A DNA stretch of 34,080 nucleotides from Bacteriovoracales bacterium (GCA_030149295.1 JASBRV010000060.1:1-34080), one strand, 5' to 3'. Numbered from the stretch's first letter, positions 24,940 through 33,678 are shown. Notes: generated from the letters alone by a model not told the origin. Program-made: numbers and translations.

Positions 24940-25077
24940 AGTTTGGCTTCCAAAAAATCACTCAATGGTCTTTAAATCTCAGCAACACTATCAAAAAAGA
25001 CACTCCAGGTAAAAATGGAAGTGTATTTTCAGACAACTTTTTCCCCCTAACTTCCTAAGATTAGTTAAAATGGTGCT

Positions 25078-26085
25078 ATGAGTATTGAAATCGAAAAAAA
25101 TGAAAATGGTGACAGCTTTGTTCCGGTTCCGGTAGGCAAGTTTGAGGCAGATGTTGTCTTATCCAGCGACCTCTTTTTAAAAGTCGATAGTAAGTTTCTC
25201 CACTATCGAAATAAAGGTGATCTCCTTGAAGGAGATAAGCTCAATTTCTTTATGCAAAAAAATGTAAAAAACATCTATGTAAAGTTTGAGCAACTCGAAG
25301 ACCTCATGGCATGGCTTAAATCGAAAAGAGAAGAGAGCACACAGGAAATTCTAGAAGATGTTGGCGAAGAACATAGAGAGCTTGTCGAAAAAAGAGAAGA
25401 GCTTAAAGAAAAGATTTATGACACCTTTACAGACTTTGAGATGGATAGTGGTATTTCGGATGTTCTTAAATCTCAAGTTAATGAATTTATCGAAGATGCT
25501 AAGGAGCTTGATGTTTCTAAGGCGATTCTCGCAAAACTTGTGAAGCATAACTCATCTGTAGCAGATCATGCATTAAATACCGCTAATGTGGCTTTATATA
25601 TGGCAATGGTTCTCGGTCACGGTAATCAACAAGTCTTGGAAGATATTTACTTTGGTGCTCTCTTTCATGACTACGCCAAAATTAAGATCCCACCAGAGGT
25701 CTTGGAAAATAAAAGTAATGTTCGATATAATCAGGCTATTCAGGATCACCCGAAGAAAAGTGCTGCTGCAGTAAGGAAGCTTGATAATATTCGCCCAGAA
25801 GTTGTTAAGATTGTGGAACAACACCATGAGCAATACAATGGGAATGGTTATCCTCAAGGTTTGAAAGAAGATGATATTTTTGGGTTGGCGATGATCGTTT
25901 CCATGGCCAATGTCTTTGACAACACAGCGGTAGAAAATAAACATAAATCAAAGAAAGATCGTTATCGTATGGCCATTAAGGTTCTTGAATATGATAAGGG
26001 TAAGCAATTTGACCCAGAAATGGTGGATAAGGTTCTTACGGCATTGAAGCTAGGTTTTGGGGAATATTATATCCCCCCTGCTTAA
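25078..26085 (+). CDS. HD-GYP domain protein, predicted cyclic-di-GMP phosphodiesterase
   Basis: The 335-residue product has an N-terminal ~80-residue beta-rich domain of the kind often preceding HD-GYP domains (FVPVPVGKFEADVVLSSDLF), a Glu/Lys-rich helical linker (about 80-145) and a C-terminal HD-GYP domain. Metal ligands are kept: His164, His197-Asp198 (FHDYAKIKIP), His224, His249-His250 and Asp281. The name-giving motif reads HHEQYNGNGYPQGL, with Asn for the usual Asp before G-x-GYP, and HDIGK is HDYAK. It is probably active, but these changes could alter substrate preference. No membrane segment is visible. It diverges from hisS and its stop codon overlaps that of the convergent gene. 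Confidence 0.88.
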   Translation: MSIEIEKNENGDSFVPVPVGKFEADVVLSSDLFLKVDSKFLHYRNKGDLLEGDKLNFFMQKNVKNIYVKFEQLEDLMAWLKSKREESTQEILEDVGEEHRELVEKREELKEKIYDTFTDFEMDSGISDVLKSQVNEFIEDAKELDVSKAILAKLVKHNSSVADHALNTANVALYMAMVLGHGNQQVLEDIYFGALFHDYAKIKIPPEVLENKSNVRYNQAIQDHPKKSAAAVRKLDNIRPEVVKIVEQHHEQYNGNGYPQGLKEDDIFGLAMIVSMANVFDNTAVENKHKSKKDRYRMAIKVLEYDKGKQFDPEMVDKVLTALKLGFGEYYIPPA

Positions 26086-26981
26086 TCCCATACCCAATCA
26101 TCAACTGGCTTCGGTAAGTTTTTAGGAGCTTTGTAGTCTTGATCTGGTTCAGGATTTTCCATATTAATTTTTTGGATTTTTGAGAACTCTGCTTTTTCAC
26201 TATTAGGCATCCAAGAGTCTTCATCAGAAAGTGTCCATTCGCCTGTAGGAACTGGTAAATTCTTTTCTCGATGCTTTTCTATGACTTGATCCAAAATGGA
26301 TAAGGTTTTATTCTGACTCTCATCTGCTTGTTGGCCTTCTTGAAAAGAGAAAAAGCTAAGTTTAGAGTTACCTTGTGGTATTCCTTTATTATTAAATTGA
26401 TAAAAAACTTTAAGTTGTGCAATGACATGGTCCAAGATTGAGAAATGGAACTTCATCATGCGAAGATCAATTTGGTCTGCCCCTTCTCTTTGAAAGAGGT
26501 AAAGCCAAGGCTTTATCATTTCTGCGCGTTTGTGAATGCTTAGGTTTTTAACTTTACTTGGGTCCCTCTCGAGGGCTTTTTGATAGACATCATAATTAGG
26601 AGCTTGGATGAGTTTTGAGCTATCAGTTTTTAGGGCGGTGAGAAGCCAACGGGGAAAGGGAGAAAGTTCATCTAATTCGGCTTTTGCTTTAAAGTCCTCT
26701 AGAGAAAAACTCTTGGGCACCGTTATATTTGGCTTATTTTTAAGCAACCACTTATAAATAGAAGTTTTAGAAATAAAATAATGATCTTTCTTGTCCAAAT
26801 TGGTGAGAAGGCTATCAAGCGTTTTGATCTTATTTTTCAAACTTAATTTTTCCTCCTCTGTCATGTAGTCCATTTTAAAAGACTCGACGAGAACTTTGAT
26901 TTCATAAGAGGTTTCTTTTTGGGTTGTCCAATAGTTAGCGAAAATAAGAGGACTAAGGAGAGAGAGGATGAAAATTTTCAT
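26082..26981 (-). CDS. exported protein of unknown function (299 aa)
   Basis: No family recognised. The product has a short signal peptide (KIFILSLLSPLIFA, cleavage before NYW). The mature part is highly charged and mostly helical (TEEEKLSLKNKIKTLDSLLT), followed by an acidic, Pro-rich tail ending KNLPKPVDDWVWD with several Trp. There are no cysteines. It starts by ATGA overlap with the preceding beta-propeller-like gene and is last in the Fe-S protein operon. Its TAA shares the bases TTAA (26082-26085) with the stop of the convergent HD-GYP gene. Confidence 0.65.
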   Translation of the reverse strand: MKIFILSLLSPLIFANYWTTQKETSYEIKVLVESFKMDYMTEEEKLSLKNKIKTLDSLLTNLDKKDHYFISKTSIYKWLLKNKPNITVPKSFSLEDFKAKAELDELSPFPRWLLTALKTDSSKLIQAPNYDVYQKALERDPSKVKNLSIHKRAEMIKPWLYLFQREGADQIDLRMMKFHFSILDHVIAQLKVFYQFNNKGIPQGNSKLSFFSFQEGQQADESQNKTLSILDQVIEKHREKNLPVPTGEWTLSDEDSWMPNSEKAEFSKIQKINMENPEPDQDYKAPKNLPKPVDDWVWD

Positions 26982-28039
26982 TGGCCTGCCTTGGCTTCGT
27001 TCGTTTGTAAGAGACGATCAGTTTCAGTTGAAATGTTTTTTCCTTTTAAGATATAAAACTTGTCTTGATAGGGAAGGAGAAGAAGTTTATCCATTTTGAT
27101 AAGAGAAGAAGCAAAAAGAATATCAGATATTTTTTGAGACCTCTTTTTCTCTAAGTTAAATTCCGCTGCATCATATGTGATTTTTCCATCAGCCTCTCTG
27201 GTTGTCTTAATGAAGTAAAGGTTTTCTTTATCTAATTGACAGATAAGGTTTCCAATATCATTTTCAGCGCTCGTGTAGATAGGCTTTTTACTAATATTGA
27301 GATTTTTTAAATCAATTTTGCTAATTGTTGTTCCTTTAAATAGAGGATCTAAACCGTAGCTCATTAAATAGGCTTTATCTGATAAACAAATCTCAAGAGC
27401 GGTATTTAAGTGTTCACTCTTATAAATTAAGTCAACTTTAGAGGCATTGAGCTTATAACGTAAAACGCCGGGAATACCTTCTTTATTGATATCAGTGTAA
27501 AGGATAGTGTCATTATCAATCATGATGACTTCTGGAGAGAAGTAGGGATTTCTCAAATTAGCTAATTGAATGGTGTGCTTAAGACTAGAGCTAAGAGTGC
27601 TTTGTAGAATAAGCTCATGGGTAAAGGAATTATAGTAGCTAAACCATTGGTCATTGAGGTGAAGGCCGATCATTTTTCCTTCGCCTACTTCTTGGATAGA
27701 GGCTGTTCCATATTTGATGAGATAAATCTTAGCATTGGAACGTGCGGCTAAATAGTCGTGAAAGGTCTCATAAGCTTCAACCAAAACATGTTTTTTATCA
27801 GGGGTGACCAAAAGATTAAAGTGGGTCTGAGCTTTTAATTTTATGACTTCTTTAACTTCGTAATTCGTAGAAAATTGGAGGGAGCCATTACCTCGTTGGT
27901 AATAAGTAAATTTACCGTCTTCGCTTATAAAACGAATATTTTTAATATCTTGTTTTGTTGTCAAAATAGGCAATTCACTTTTTGCAAAACAAAATAAAGG
28001 AAAAAGAAATATGAGGAATATTCTAAAGATATAGACCAT
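26978..28039 (-). CDS. exported protein, possible beta-propeller, unknown function
   Basis: The 353-residue product has a signal peptide (FRIFLIFLFPLFCFA). The mature chain shows repeated short strand-turn units such as ISEDGKFTYYQRGNG, VTPDKKHVLVEA and YFSPEVIMIDNDTILYTD, which look like blades of a TolB- or WD-type propeller. No catalytic motif is visible, and I cannot name a family. It overlaps the end of the Cys-rich gene by 17 bases and the start of the next by four, so all three are translated as one chain. Confidence 0.65.
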   Translation of the reverse strand: MVYIFRIFLIFLFPLFCFAKSELPILTTKQDIKNIRFISEDGKFTYYQRGNGSLQFSTNYEVKEVIKLKAQTHFNLLVTPDKKHVLVEAYETFHDYLAARSNAKIYLIKYGTASIQEVGEGKMIGLHLNDQWFSYYNSFTHELILQSTLSSSLKHTIQLANLRNPYFSPEVIMIDNDTILYTDINKEGIPGVLRYKLNASKVDLIYKSEHLNTALEICLSDKAYLMSYGLDPLFKGTTISKIDLKNLNISKKPIYTSAENDIGNLICQLDKENLYFIKTTREADGKITYDAAEFNLEKKRSQKISDILFASSLIKMDKLLLLPYQDKFYILKGKNISTETDRLLQTNEAKAGQ

Positions 28040-29999
28040 AGAGATTCCATTGATTAAGAGGATGGTGCGCCTGATACTTCATAACACCAGTGAAAATCCA
28101 ATTCCAAGGAATTAGCCTTGGACTATGGAGATCATCATAGCTTGATCGGGTGACCAAAACTTTATTGTTGTCCACATCTATAACCCCATCAAGGATGAAG
28201 GTGAGAGGAGTACATTGATTAAATACCTTTCTTTTAAAAAATCTCGGCAACATATCTTCTGCACAGGATATTCCGTGAATGATTCCCTGTTTATGCTGAC
28301 GTAAGAAAATTTCTAATTGAGTTAAATTCAATATTTTTCGAGATTTTATTTTATAAACTTCTTCAAATACTTTTACAGCACTTTTATTTTGATCTTTCCA
28401 ATTGTTTGGAAAGTAATCAAATTGAGTTTTTCCTGTATAGGTTAAACCTTTTACTTCTTTTTCATCCACGATGATTTTTCGCGGGCAGTAGGCATCACTA
28501 CACTTTTTTTCATTGAATACGATATGACAGCCATTTTTATACTCTAAGAGAGCAGGATTATATTTTTTAGAGCTTATGACTTGGCAATTAAACTCGCTCC
28601 TCATTTTATTCGTTCGTCGGAGAATTCGAGTGACAACCTTGTCTTCTGACGAGGGTATGCCCTCTAATGAGCCTGGAATATAATCTTTGCAAACCTCTTT
28701 GTTTTCAATTTTATCATCATAACAGATCTTTAATGGCCAAGAGGAGATATTCTTAGACTTTTCTCTCATCTCTTTAAGGCTGTAATTAGCTTCTGCTTTG
28801 CAAGTCGCAGGTGTACTTTTCATGTCTTTTTTAAAAAAGTGATTTAATATGCGATGAATATTAGTAACCGCACCATTATCAACTTGTCCTGGGCAGTCGT
28901 GGTAATCGACGTTGAGTGTGGACTCATTAATTGCTTTACTAATGAGTGAGCAATTTGGCCTAGGAAATAGACTTGAAAATCCTTCGGCAGATTTTTCAGT
29001 GCAGATCTTTGGGTCTTCTTTGACTTTTTTAGCACATGCTAGAATATTTTTTCTGCTTAGAGACTCGGTTGTCTCCTTCCCGTAAAGATTTTTACATTTA
29101 AAATCGAGATAAAAGCTTGGTATCTCTCCATTAATAATTCGTGACCATGCATCTCTTGCTAGGTAAGGTTGGCAGAAATTTTCAATATTCTCTATACCAG
29201 AACATAGGTTTGATAGGTATGAACGTTGAAAGAAGTCCAATTCCTCGCTAAGTTGATTTCCTACTCGAATTTTTGCATTAAGTGTTCGAATCCCTCTTAA
29301 GTTTTCTTTGGAGGATTGTGCTTTTTTTAATTCACTTCTTTTTCCCTCTTTAATTTTATGAGGGATGGCACAGAGGTAAGGGAGATAGTCATTTTTTTTC
29401 CAGTCTTCAAAGATAGCTCCACAGTCTTCTTTTGTTTTGGGTACTGGAAAGTTTAATGAGCTAACAGTCTTTTTGAGAGTTTTGATATTAAATATTTGAG
29501 ATATCTGACCAAGAGTTTGGCACTTAACTTTGTATGCCTCCTTGGTAAAAGACTTCGTCTCCACTAAAAACTTCTTACCATTTTGATTCATAAGAAGATA
29601 TTTGATCTCTCCAAGAGAGGTCTTTAAAAGACCATTTTCTAACAAGGCAAAAAAGTGACACGGGTTATAGGTGATCATGTCTAAGTAGCGTTGCTGAGAA
29701 TGAAGAAAGAGACTTTTTAGAAATAAACTATCAAATTCAGCTTTTTGAACTAAATCGATTGTGGGATTAGAGATAATTTCATTGGCCGAAATTAAACGTT
29801 GATAATCTTCGGCTAAAAGGTCTCTCGTTTGTTTTGCAACTTGTTTCAAGCTACCGATAATTCCTGGGGGAAGAATAGGATCTTCTTTTACTTGTTTAAG
29901 AGGAGCCTGCGCCAATACCCCTTCCATAATAAGTAGGAAGGGGAAAATAATCAGAATGAGCCTATTCCTCGACAGATTGAGCGAGGATAGAAGCGACAT
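28023..29999 (-). CDS. large cysteine-rich exported protein, unknown function
   Basis: The 658-residue product has a signal peptide (LSRNRLILIIFPFLLIMEGVLA, cleavage before QAPLK) and a mature chain with 20 cysteines spread over its length, an even number consistent with about ten disulfides in the periplasm or outside. No haem CxxCH motif and no known domain is visible. The C-terminal ~90 residues contain HGISCAEDM, a strand block CTPLTFILDGVIDVD and VLVTRSSYDD, faintly like a cysteine-peptidase His/Asn block but not convincing. The frame is open to 30194 within the Fe-S gene; ATG 29999 is chosen because it opens the signal peptide and follows GAGGAAA, though at long spacing. It overlaps the Fe-S gene by 38 bases. 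Confidence 0.65.
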   Translation of the reverse strand: MSLLSSLNLSRNRLILIIFPFLLIMEGVLAQAPLKQVKEDPILPPGIIGSLKQVAKQTRDLLAEDYQRLISANEIISNPTIDLVQKAEFDSLFLKSLFLHSQQRYLDMITYNPCHFFALLENGLLKTSLGEIKYLLMNQNGKKFLVETKSFTKEAYKVKCQTLGQISQIFNIKTLKKTVSSLNFPVPKTKEDCGAIFEDWKKNDYLPYLCAIPHKIKEGKRSELKKAQSSKENLRGIRTLNAKIRVGNQLSEELDFFQRSYLSNLCSGIENIENFCQPYLARDAWSRIINGEIPSFYLDFKCKNLYGKETTESLSRKNILACAKKVKEDPKICTEKSAEGFSSLFPRPNCSLISKAINESTLNVDYHDCPGQVDNGAVTNIHRILNHFFKKDMKSTPATCKAEANYSLKEMREKSKNISSWPLKICYDDKIENKEVCKDYIPGSLEGIPSSEDKVVTRILRRTNKMRSEFNCQVISSKKYNPALLEYKNGCHIVFNEKKCSDAYCPRKIIVDEKEVKGLTYTGKTQFDYFPNNWKDQNKSAVKVFEEVYKIKSRKILNLTQLEIFLRQHKQGIIHGISCAEDMLPRFFKRKVFNQCTPLTFILDGVIDVDNNKVLVTRSSYDDLHSPRLIPWNWIFTGVMKYQAHHPLNQWNLYGLYL

Positions 30000-31974
30000 C
30001 ATCGATTTCAATTTCCTCGGTCGAGGCCACTTGCGCCTTAGAGCTATTAAAGTTGATAAGGCAGTATGAGCAACTTGTTGCAAGCTTAGGAGCTTTTGTG
30101 TCTCCAATTTCTTCAAGCCTTTTTGTTGCAAGATGAACTCCTTCATCGATTTCATACCACATATTTCCACCGCCCATGCCACAGCAAAGAGCACGGTCTT
30201 TATTATCCTCCATTTCCTTTAGTTTGACACCCGGAATTGAGTTGAGGATATCTCGTGGAGCATCGTATTCACCATGGTGCCTTCCAAGATAACATGGATC
30301 ATGGAAAGTTAATTCTTGATCGACTGTTTTAGTCGGCTTTATTTTTCCAGCACGAACAAGTTCAGCAAGAAGCTCTGTATGATGAACTGTTTCAAAGTCA
30401 CCATCATCAAATTTTGCATATTCTTTTCCAATTGTGTGAAGGCAGTGAGGACAATGAGTGACGACTTTATCAAATTTGTACTGATTCATATTGGCGATAT
30501 TTTCAATGGCCACTTCATAGAATGTATATTCATCTCCAAATCGTCTTACGGGATCACCATTACATTTTTCTGTCTTACCCATAACGGCAAAATCAACACC
30601 TGCTTTCTTTAAAAGCATGACAGTGTCTTTAACTACCTTTTGATTGGCGGCATCGTAAGATCCTGCACAACCTACGTAATACAAGTAATCAACCTTCTTT
30701 TCTGGTTCAATGACAGGAACATCTAAGCCATCGGCCCACTTAAAGCGATCTTCTTGAGCAATTCCCCAGGGATTACCATTAACTCTAATTTTATTGGCAG
30801 CATCAGCAGCTGCAGGAGGAATCTCTCCTAGGGTGAGAGTCTTATATCTTTTAGCTTCCAAAATAAGGTTAACGTGTTCAATATTGGCAGGACACTCCTC
30901 CATACAGGCACCACAAGTTGTACAACTATCAAGTTCAGTTGCTTGATAAATTGGGTTTTCCGCCCATAAATCGATATCTGGTACTTCTGATGTAATCGAA
31001 GCCGTCGTAAAGTCTCTTGCCTTTGTGATAATTTTTTTTGGGTCAAGTGGCTTGCCAGCTTTATTGGCAGGGCAGACCTGTGTACAGCGACCACATTCAA
31101 CACAAGTTAGAAGGTCCCACTTGTTTTTCATCGTCATCTCAGAAAATTTACCAAGACCAAAAGTCTCTGCAGTCTCATCCTCAAAATCCATTGGCTCTAA
31201 GACAGCGCCTCTCCTGGGTGGAGTGACAAGGGCTGCAATGGGTAACATAACAATGTGGGAAAACTTACTCCAGCCAAGTGCTGCAACAAAGACCATGGTG
31301 TTAACCATGTGGAAAAACCATAGACCTCTATAGGTAGTGGCCAGACTAGAATCACTTAAACCAAAGCCTCCGAAGATTTTTGCAAGCACCCATCCAACGG
31401 GTGCCCAGGTGGCTTCACCGGCAGGCATTCCGGTTCCAAGAATTCTAAAGCCTTCAATAAAATATCCAATGACCACTAAAAGAATGAGCACGATGTACAT
31501 GAACATTTCTTGATTGGGTTTAGTCGCTTCAAGATAATCTGGTTTTTTAATGTAGCGTCTGTGAAAAGCCATTGCGATTCCAAGAAGAATTGCTAGACCT
31601 GCGATATCAGCAAGAAAAGAGACCACAATATATGTTGTGCCTTGAAAGACTTTAAAGGGTGTATCGTAGTGGATAGCGACTAAGTCTGTAGCAATCCACA
31701 AAATGACAAAGCCATAAAAAATAAGAGAGTGGAAAATTCCTACGTTGGTATTTCTGGTTACTTTTCCGGTGAAGAAAATGGTTTCAAAAAATGCTTTCCA
31801 ATTCAGCTCGCTAGGAAAAAGCCCTTTGGGACTTTGGCCTTGAGTAACAAATTTGTATTTGTTATGAAAACCTTTGATCATAGCGAGAGTCGCCACAACC
31901 AGTAATCCATACATCGCATATTTGAATGAGGGAGGGATATTCCACATGATTTCACGCGTGGCGTTGGTATTCAT
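29962..31974 (-). CDS. membrane Fe-S oxidoreductase, ETF:menaquinone oxidoreductase (FadF/HdrD) type
   Basis: The 670-residue product combines an N-terminal membrane part of about six helices resembling the nitrate reductase gamma (cytochrome b) fold with cytoplasmic Fe-S domains. Two [4Fe-4S] sites are CVECGRCTQVCP (about 288-300) and CTTCGACMEECP (about 349-360). Two CCG-type cysteine-rich modules follow: YYVGCAGSYD with EKCNGDPVRRFG (about 434-475), and HDPCYLGRHHGEYDAPRD with CCGMGGGNMW (from about 560 to 600). This layout matches proteins that pass electrons from electron-transfer flavoprotein, for example from fatty-acid oxidation, to menaquinone. AAGGAG lies seven bases before ATG 31974. 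Partner etfAB genes are not in the window. Confidence 0.85.
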   Translation of the reverse strand: MNTNATREIMWNIPPSFKYAMYGLLVVATLAMIKGFHNKYKFVTQGQSPKGLFPSELNWKAFFETIFFTGKVTRNTNVGIFHSLIFYGFVILWIATDLVAIHYDTPFKVFQGTTYIVVSFLADIAGLAILLGIAMAFHRRYIKKPDYLEATKPNQEMFMYIVLILLVVIGYFIEGFRILGTGMPAGEATWAPVGWVLAKIFGGFGLSDSSLATTYRGLWFFHMVNTMVFVAALGWSKFSHIVMLPIAALVTPPRRGAVLEPMDFEDETAETFGLGKFSEMTMKNKWDLLTCVECGRCTQVCPANKAGKPLDPKKIITKARDFTTASITSEVPDIDLWAENPIYQATELDSCTTCGACMEECPANIEHVNLILEAKRYKTLTLGEIPPAAADAANKIRVNGNPWGIAQEDRFKWADGLDVPVIEPEKKVDYLYYVGCAGSYDAANQKVVKDTVMLLKKAGVDFAVMGKTEKCNGDPVRRFGDEYTFYEVAIENIANMNQYKFDKVVTHCPHCLHTIGKEYAKFDDGDFETVHHTELLAELVRAGKIKPTKTVDQELTFHDPCYLGRHHGEYDAPRDILNSIPGVKLKEMEDNKDRALCCGMGGGNMWYEIDEGVHLATKRLEEIGDTKAPKLATSCSYCLINFNSSKAQVASTEEIEIDDVASILAQSVEE

Positions 31975-32008
31975 CGCTAGACTCCTTAGCTGCTCTTTTT
32001 TTAAAACT

Positions 32009-32017
32009 TGCTATAAT
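32009..32017 (+). promoter_or_regulatory. extended -10 promoter
   Basis: TGCTATAAT (32009-32017) is a perfect TATAAT with the TGn extension, which can work without a good -35; none is visible at 16-18 bases. Transcription would start about 32024. A 7-bp hairpin begins right there: CCACTTA (32024-32030) with TAAGTGG (32044-32050). The leader to the next gene is about 100 bases. It faces away from the Fe-S gene and drives the membrane protein and lipoprotein genes. Confidence 0.65.
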
Positions 32018-32122
32018 GATGTGCCACTTACTAGGATAGTGGATAAGTGGGGATTATTAAAAGAGAAAATTATCCCTATACGATATTAAGTAAGGATATT
32101 TACTTTGATTAAGGAATTACTG

Positions 32123-32686
32123 ATGTGGTCATTCCCCATTGTATCTGCTGTGTTTAGCTTTTTCTTTTGGAAAGGAGAGTTTTCCAAGAAGGAGATAGCA
32201 ATCCTATCAATAGGTTTGTGCCTCCAGGGCTTATCTTATTTTAGTGCACCTATAGGACCATTTTTGACTTCCGCAGCCTGGGTATCTCTTGGAAAGGGAC
32301 TACTGCTGGGAGTTCTTTATGCGAACTTTGCTTTGAAGCCCTATAAAATCCCCGAAAAGCACCGGGAGTCTATTAGGTATAAGGTCATAATTTTCTCAGG
32401 ACTACTTTTTTTGACGTTGACGACCCAGGTAAGCACTCGCTTTTCGGAAGCATTTCTCACAATTGGATACTTATTTTTACCAGCAATCTTTTGGACGACA
32501 CGAAAGAAAAAAGAGTTGAAAGTTCTTTTTGTGATATTCCTGATTGCTTTTCTCTCCTTTTTTAGCTTTTTCGTCCAGTGGGCAGGGGTCATGCGGGATC
32601 TTCATGGAGGAATACCATTAGTATGGATGATATCCTTTTGCTCCTGTTTTTTTCTCGCATTTAGAATGAAGGAAACTGTGGAATGA
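32123..32686 (+). CDS. integral membrane protein of unknown function
   Basis: The 187-residue product has about six to seven hydrophobic segments from the first residue on (MWSFPIVSAVFSFFFW) with short charged loops such as RKKKELK. I recognise no family. TTG 32105, preceded by AAGGA (32092-32096), would add six residues. I prefer ATG 32123, preceded by AAGGA (32111-32115) at seven bases, because ATG is the stronger codon. The stop overlaps the lipoprotein start as ATGA, so the two products are made together. Confidence 0.7.
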   Translation: MWSFPIVSAVFSFFFWKGEFSKKEIAILSIGLCLQGLSYFSAPIGPFLTSAAWVSLGKGLLLGVLYANFALKPYKIPEKHRESIRYKVIIFSGLLFLTLTTQVSTRFSEAFLTIGYLFLPAIFWTTRKKKELKVLFVIFLIAFLSFFSFFVQWAGVMRDLHGGIPLVWMISFCSCFFLAFRMKETVE

Positions 32687-33678
32687 GAAATGCCATCTTT
32701 TTTGTGATGATTTTTATTTTTGGATGCTCTGGTAATCATACGATAGGGTTAAAGCCGCATTCTTTTGGTTCAAAGGCGAAGCATATTATTTGGCTTCAAG
32801 TTCCAGGTCTTGCGCTGGAGCATCTCACTTTTTTGAAAATGGATAAGCCCCTTGCAAGTGATCCTATTGCTTTTGAGAATATGGCCTGCCTTGGAAATGT
32901 TTGGAGTCATAGTTTATTAGAGCTGAGGCCAAAATATTTTGATGGTTTTCAATCTCAAATTTTAGGATCTAAAAGCGTTGAAGGTGAATGTGATGACTTT
33001 GACCGTCCTGCAGTGTGGAATTATTTTGAAAAAGTTGGATATAACACCTCTTTCTATGAAGTGGTTAGTAAAAAAGGGAAGCGATTTTACGAGCAAAGGG
33101 AATGTGATGCCAAAGTTAAGACACTAGAGAACACGGTCGTTTGGGTACAAGGACCAAATAAAGAAAATGGTCAAACCTTTCATTTTCAAGAAAATAAAGA
33201 TCAAAAAGAGCCAGGCGTTTATTTCGATCGTTCTTGCAACAAGAAAGAATGCTTTTCAGACTTAAATGCTAATGTCAGAGCTCTTTGGAATGCTTGGGTA
33301 GAGAATAATCCCAAAACATTTTTTACTTTGAGAGACACTGATTTTTATGACCACTTGGTTAAAAAAGATTATGTACAGGCTAAGAGTCGTTTAGCAGAGC
33401 TTGAAAAGCTCATTACCTACTTTATGGAAAGGTCTCAAAGAGAGTCAATACTTATACTGGTGACAAGTAGTGAGGCGAGAGATGTAGAGTTTCCACGTAG
33501 TGGTAAAAGTTGGAATCGTTTTAAAAAGAATATTCTTTATAAGAGAAGTAAACTAAGTGCTCCCTTATGGGCAAATGGTCCTGGGGCTGAAAATTTTTGT
33601 GGCACATTTGAAGAGTCAGATGTGAGCAAGAGAATTTTGTGGACGCCAGAGAAAAACTTGCTAAAACTAACTTTTTAA
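32683..33678 (+). CDS. lipoprotein with degenerate alkaline-phosphatase-like fold
   Basis: The 331-residue product has a lipoprotein signal (MRNAIFFVMIFIFGC, lipid-bearing Cys15). Its layout recalls the alkaline phosphatase/sulfatase superfamily: an N-terminal strand HIIWLQVPGLALEHL where the metal-binding Asp would sit, WNYFEKVGYNTSFYEV (fold helix), TFFTLRDTDFYDHLV (resembling the D-x-x-H region) and LILVTSSEARDVEFP where SDHG is normal. Key metal ligands (first Asp, the nucleophile Ser/Thr and the DH pair) appear missing, so it is probably non-catalytic if the fold is right. Eight mature cysteines including the lipid Cys. Coupled to the membrane protein gene; 12-base tail overlap with the convergent hslO. 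Confidence 0.6.
   Translation: MRNAIFFVMIFIFGCSGNHTIGLKPHSFGSKAKHIIWLQVPGLALEHLTFLKMDKPLASDPIAFENMACLGNVWSHSLLELRPKYFDGFQSQILGSKSVEGECDDFDRPAVWNYFEKVGYNTSFYEVVSKKGKRFYEQRECDAKVKTLENTVVWVQGPNKENGQTFHFQENKDQKEPGVYFDRSCNKKECFSDLNANVRALWNAWVENNPKTFFTLRDTDFYDHLVKKDYVQAKSRLAELEKLITYFMERSQRESILILVTSSEARDVEFPRSGKSWNRFKKNILYKRSKLSAPLWANGPGAENFCGTFEESDVSKRILWTPEKNLLKLTF

Noticed and set aside
28023..28290. Cysteine peptidase domain at the C-terminus of the Cys-rich protein
   Set aside because: A His, a Cys and a strand block are present, but their order and spacing do not fit papain-like or C39 peptidases convincingly.
30002..30194. N-terminal extension of the Cys-rich protein gene into the Fe-S protein gene
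   Set aside because: Those 65 codons are antiphase to a strongly conserved Fe-S domain and would bury the signal peptide, so the start at 29999 is used.
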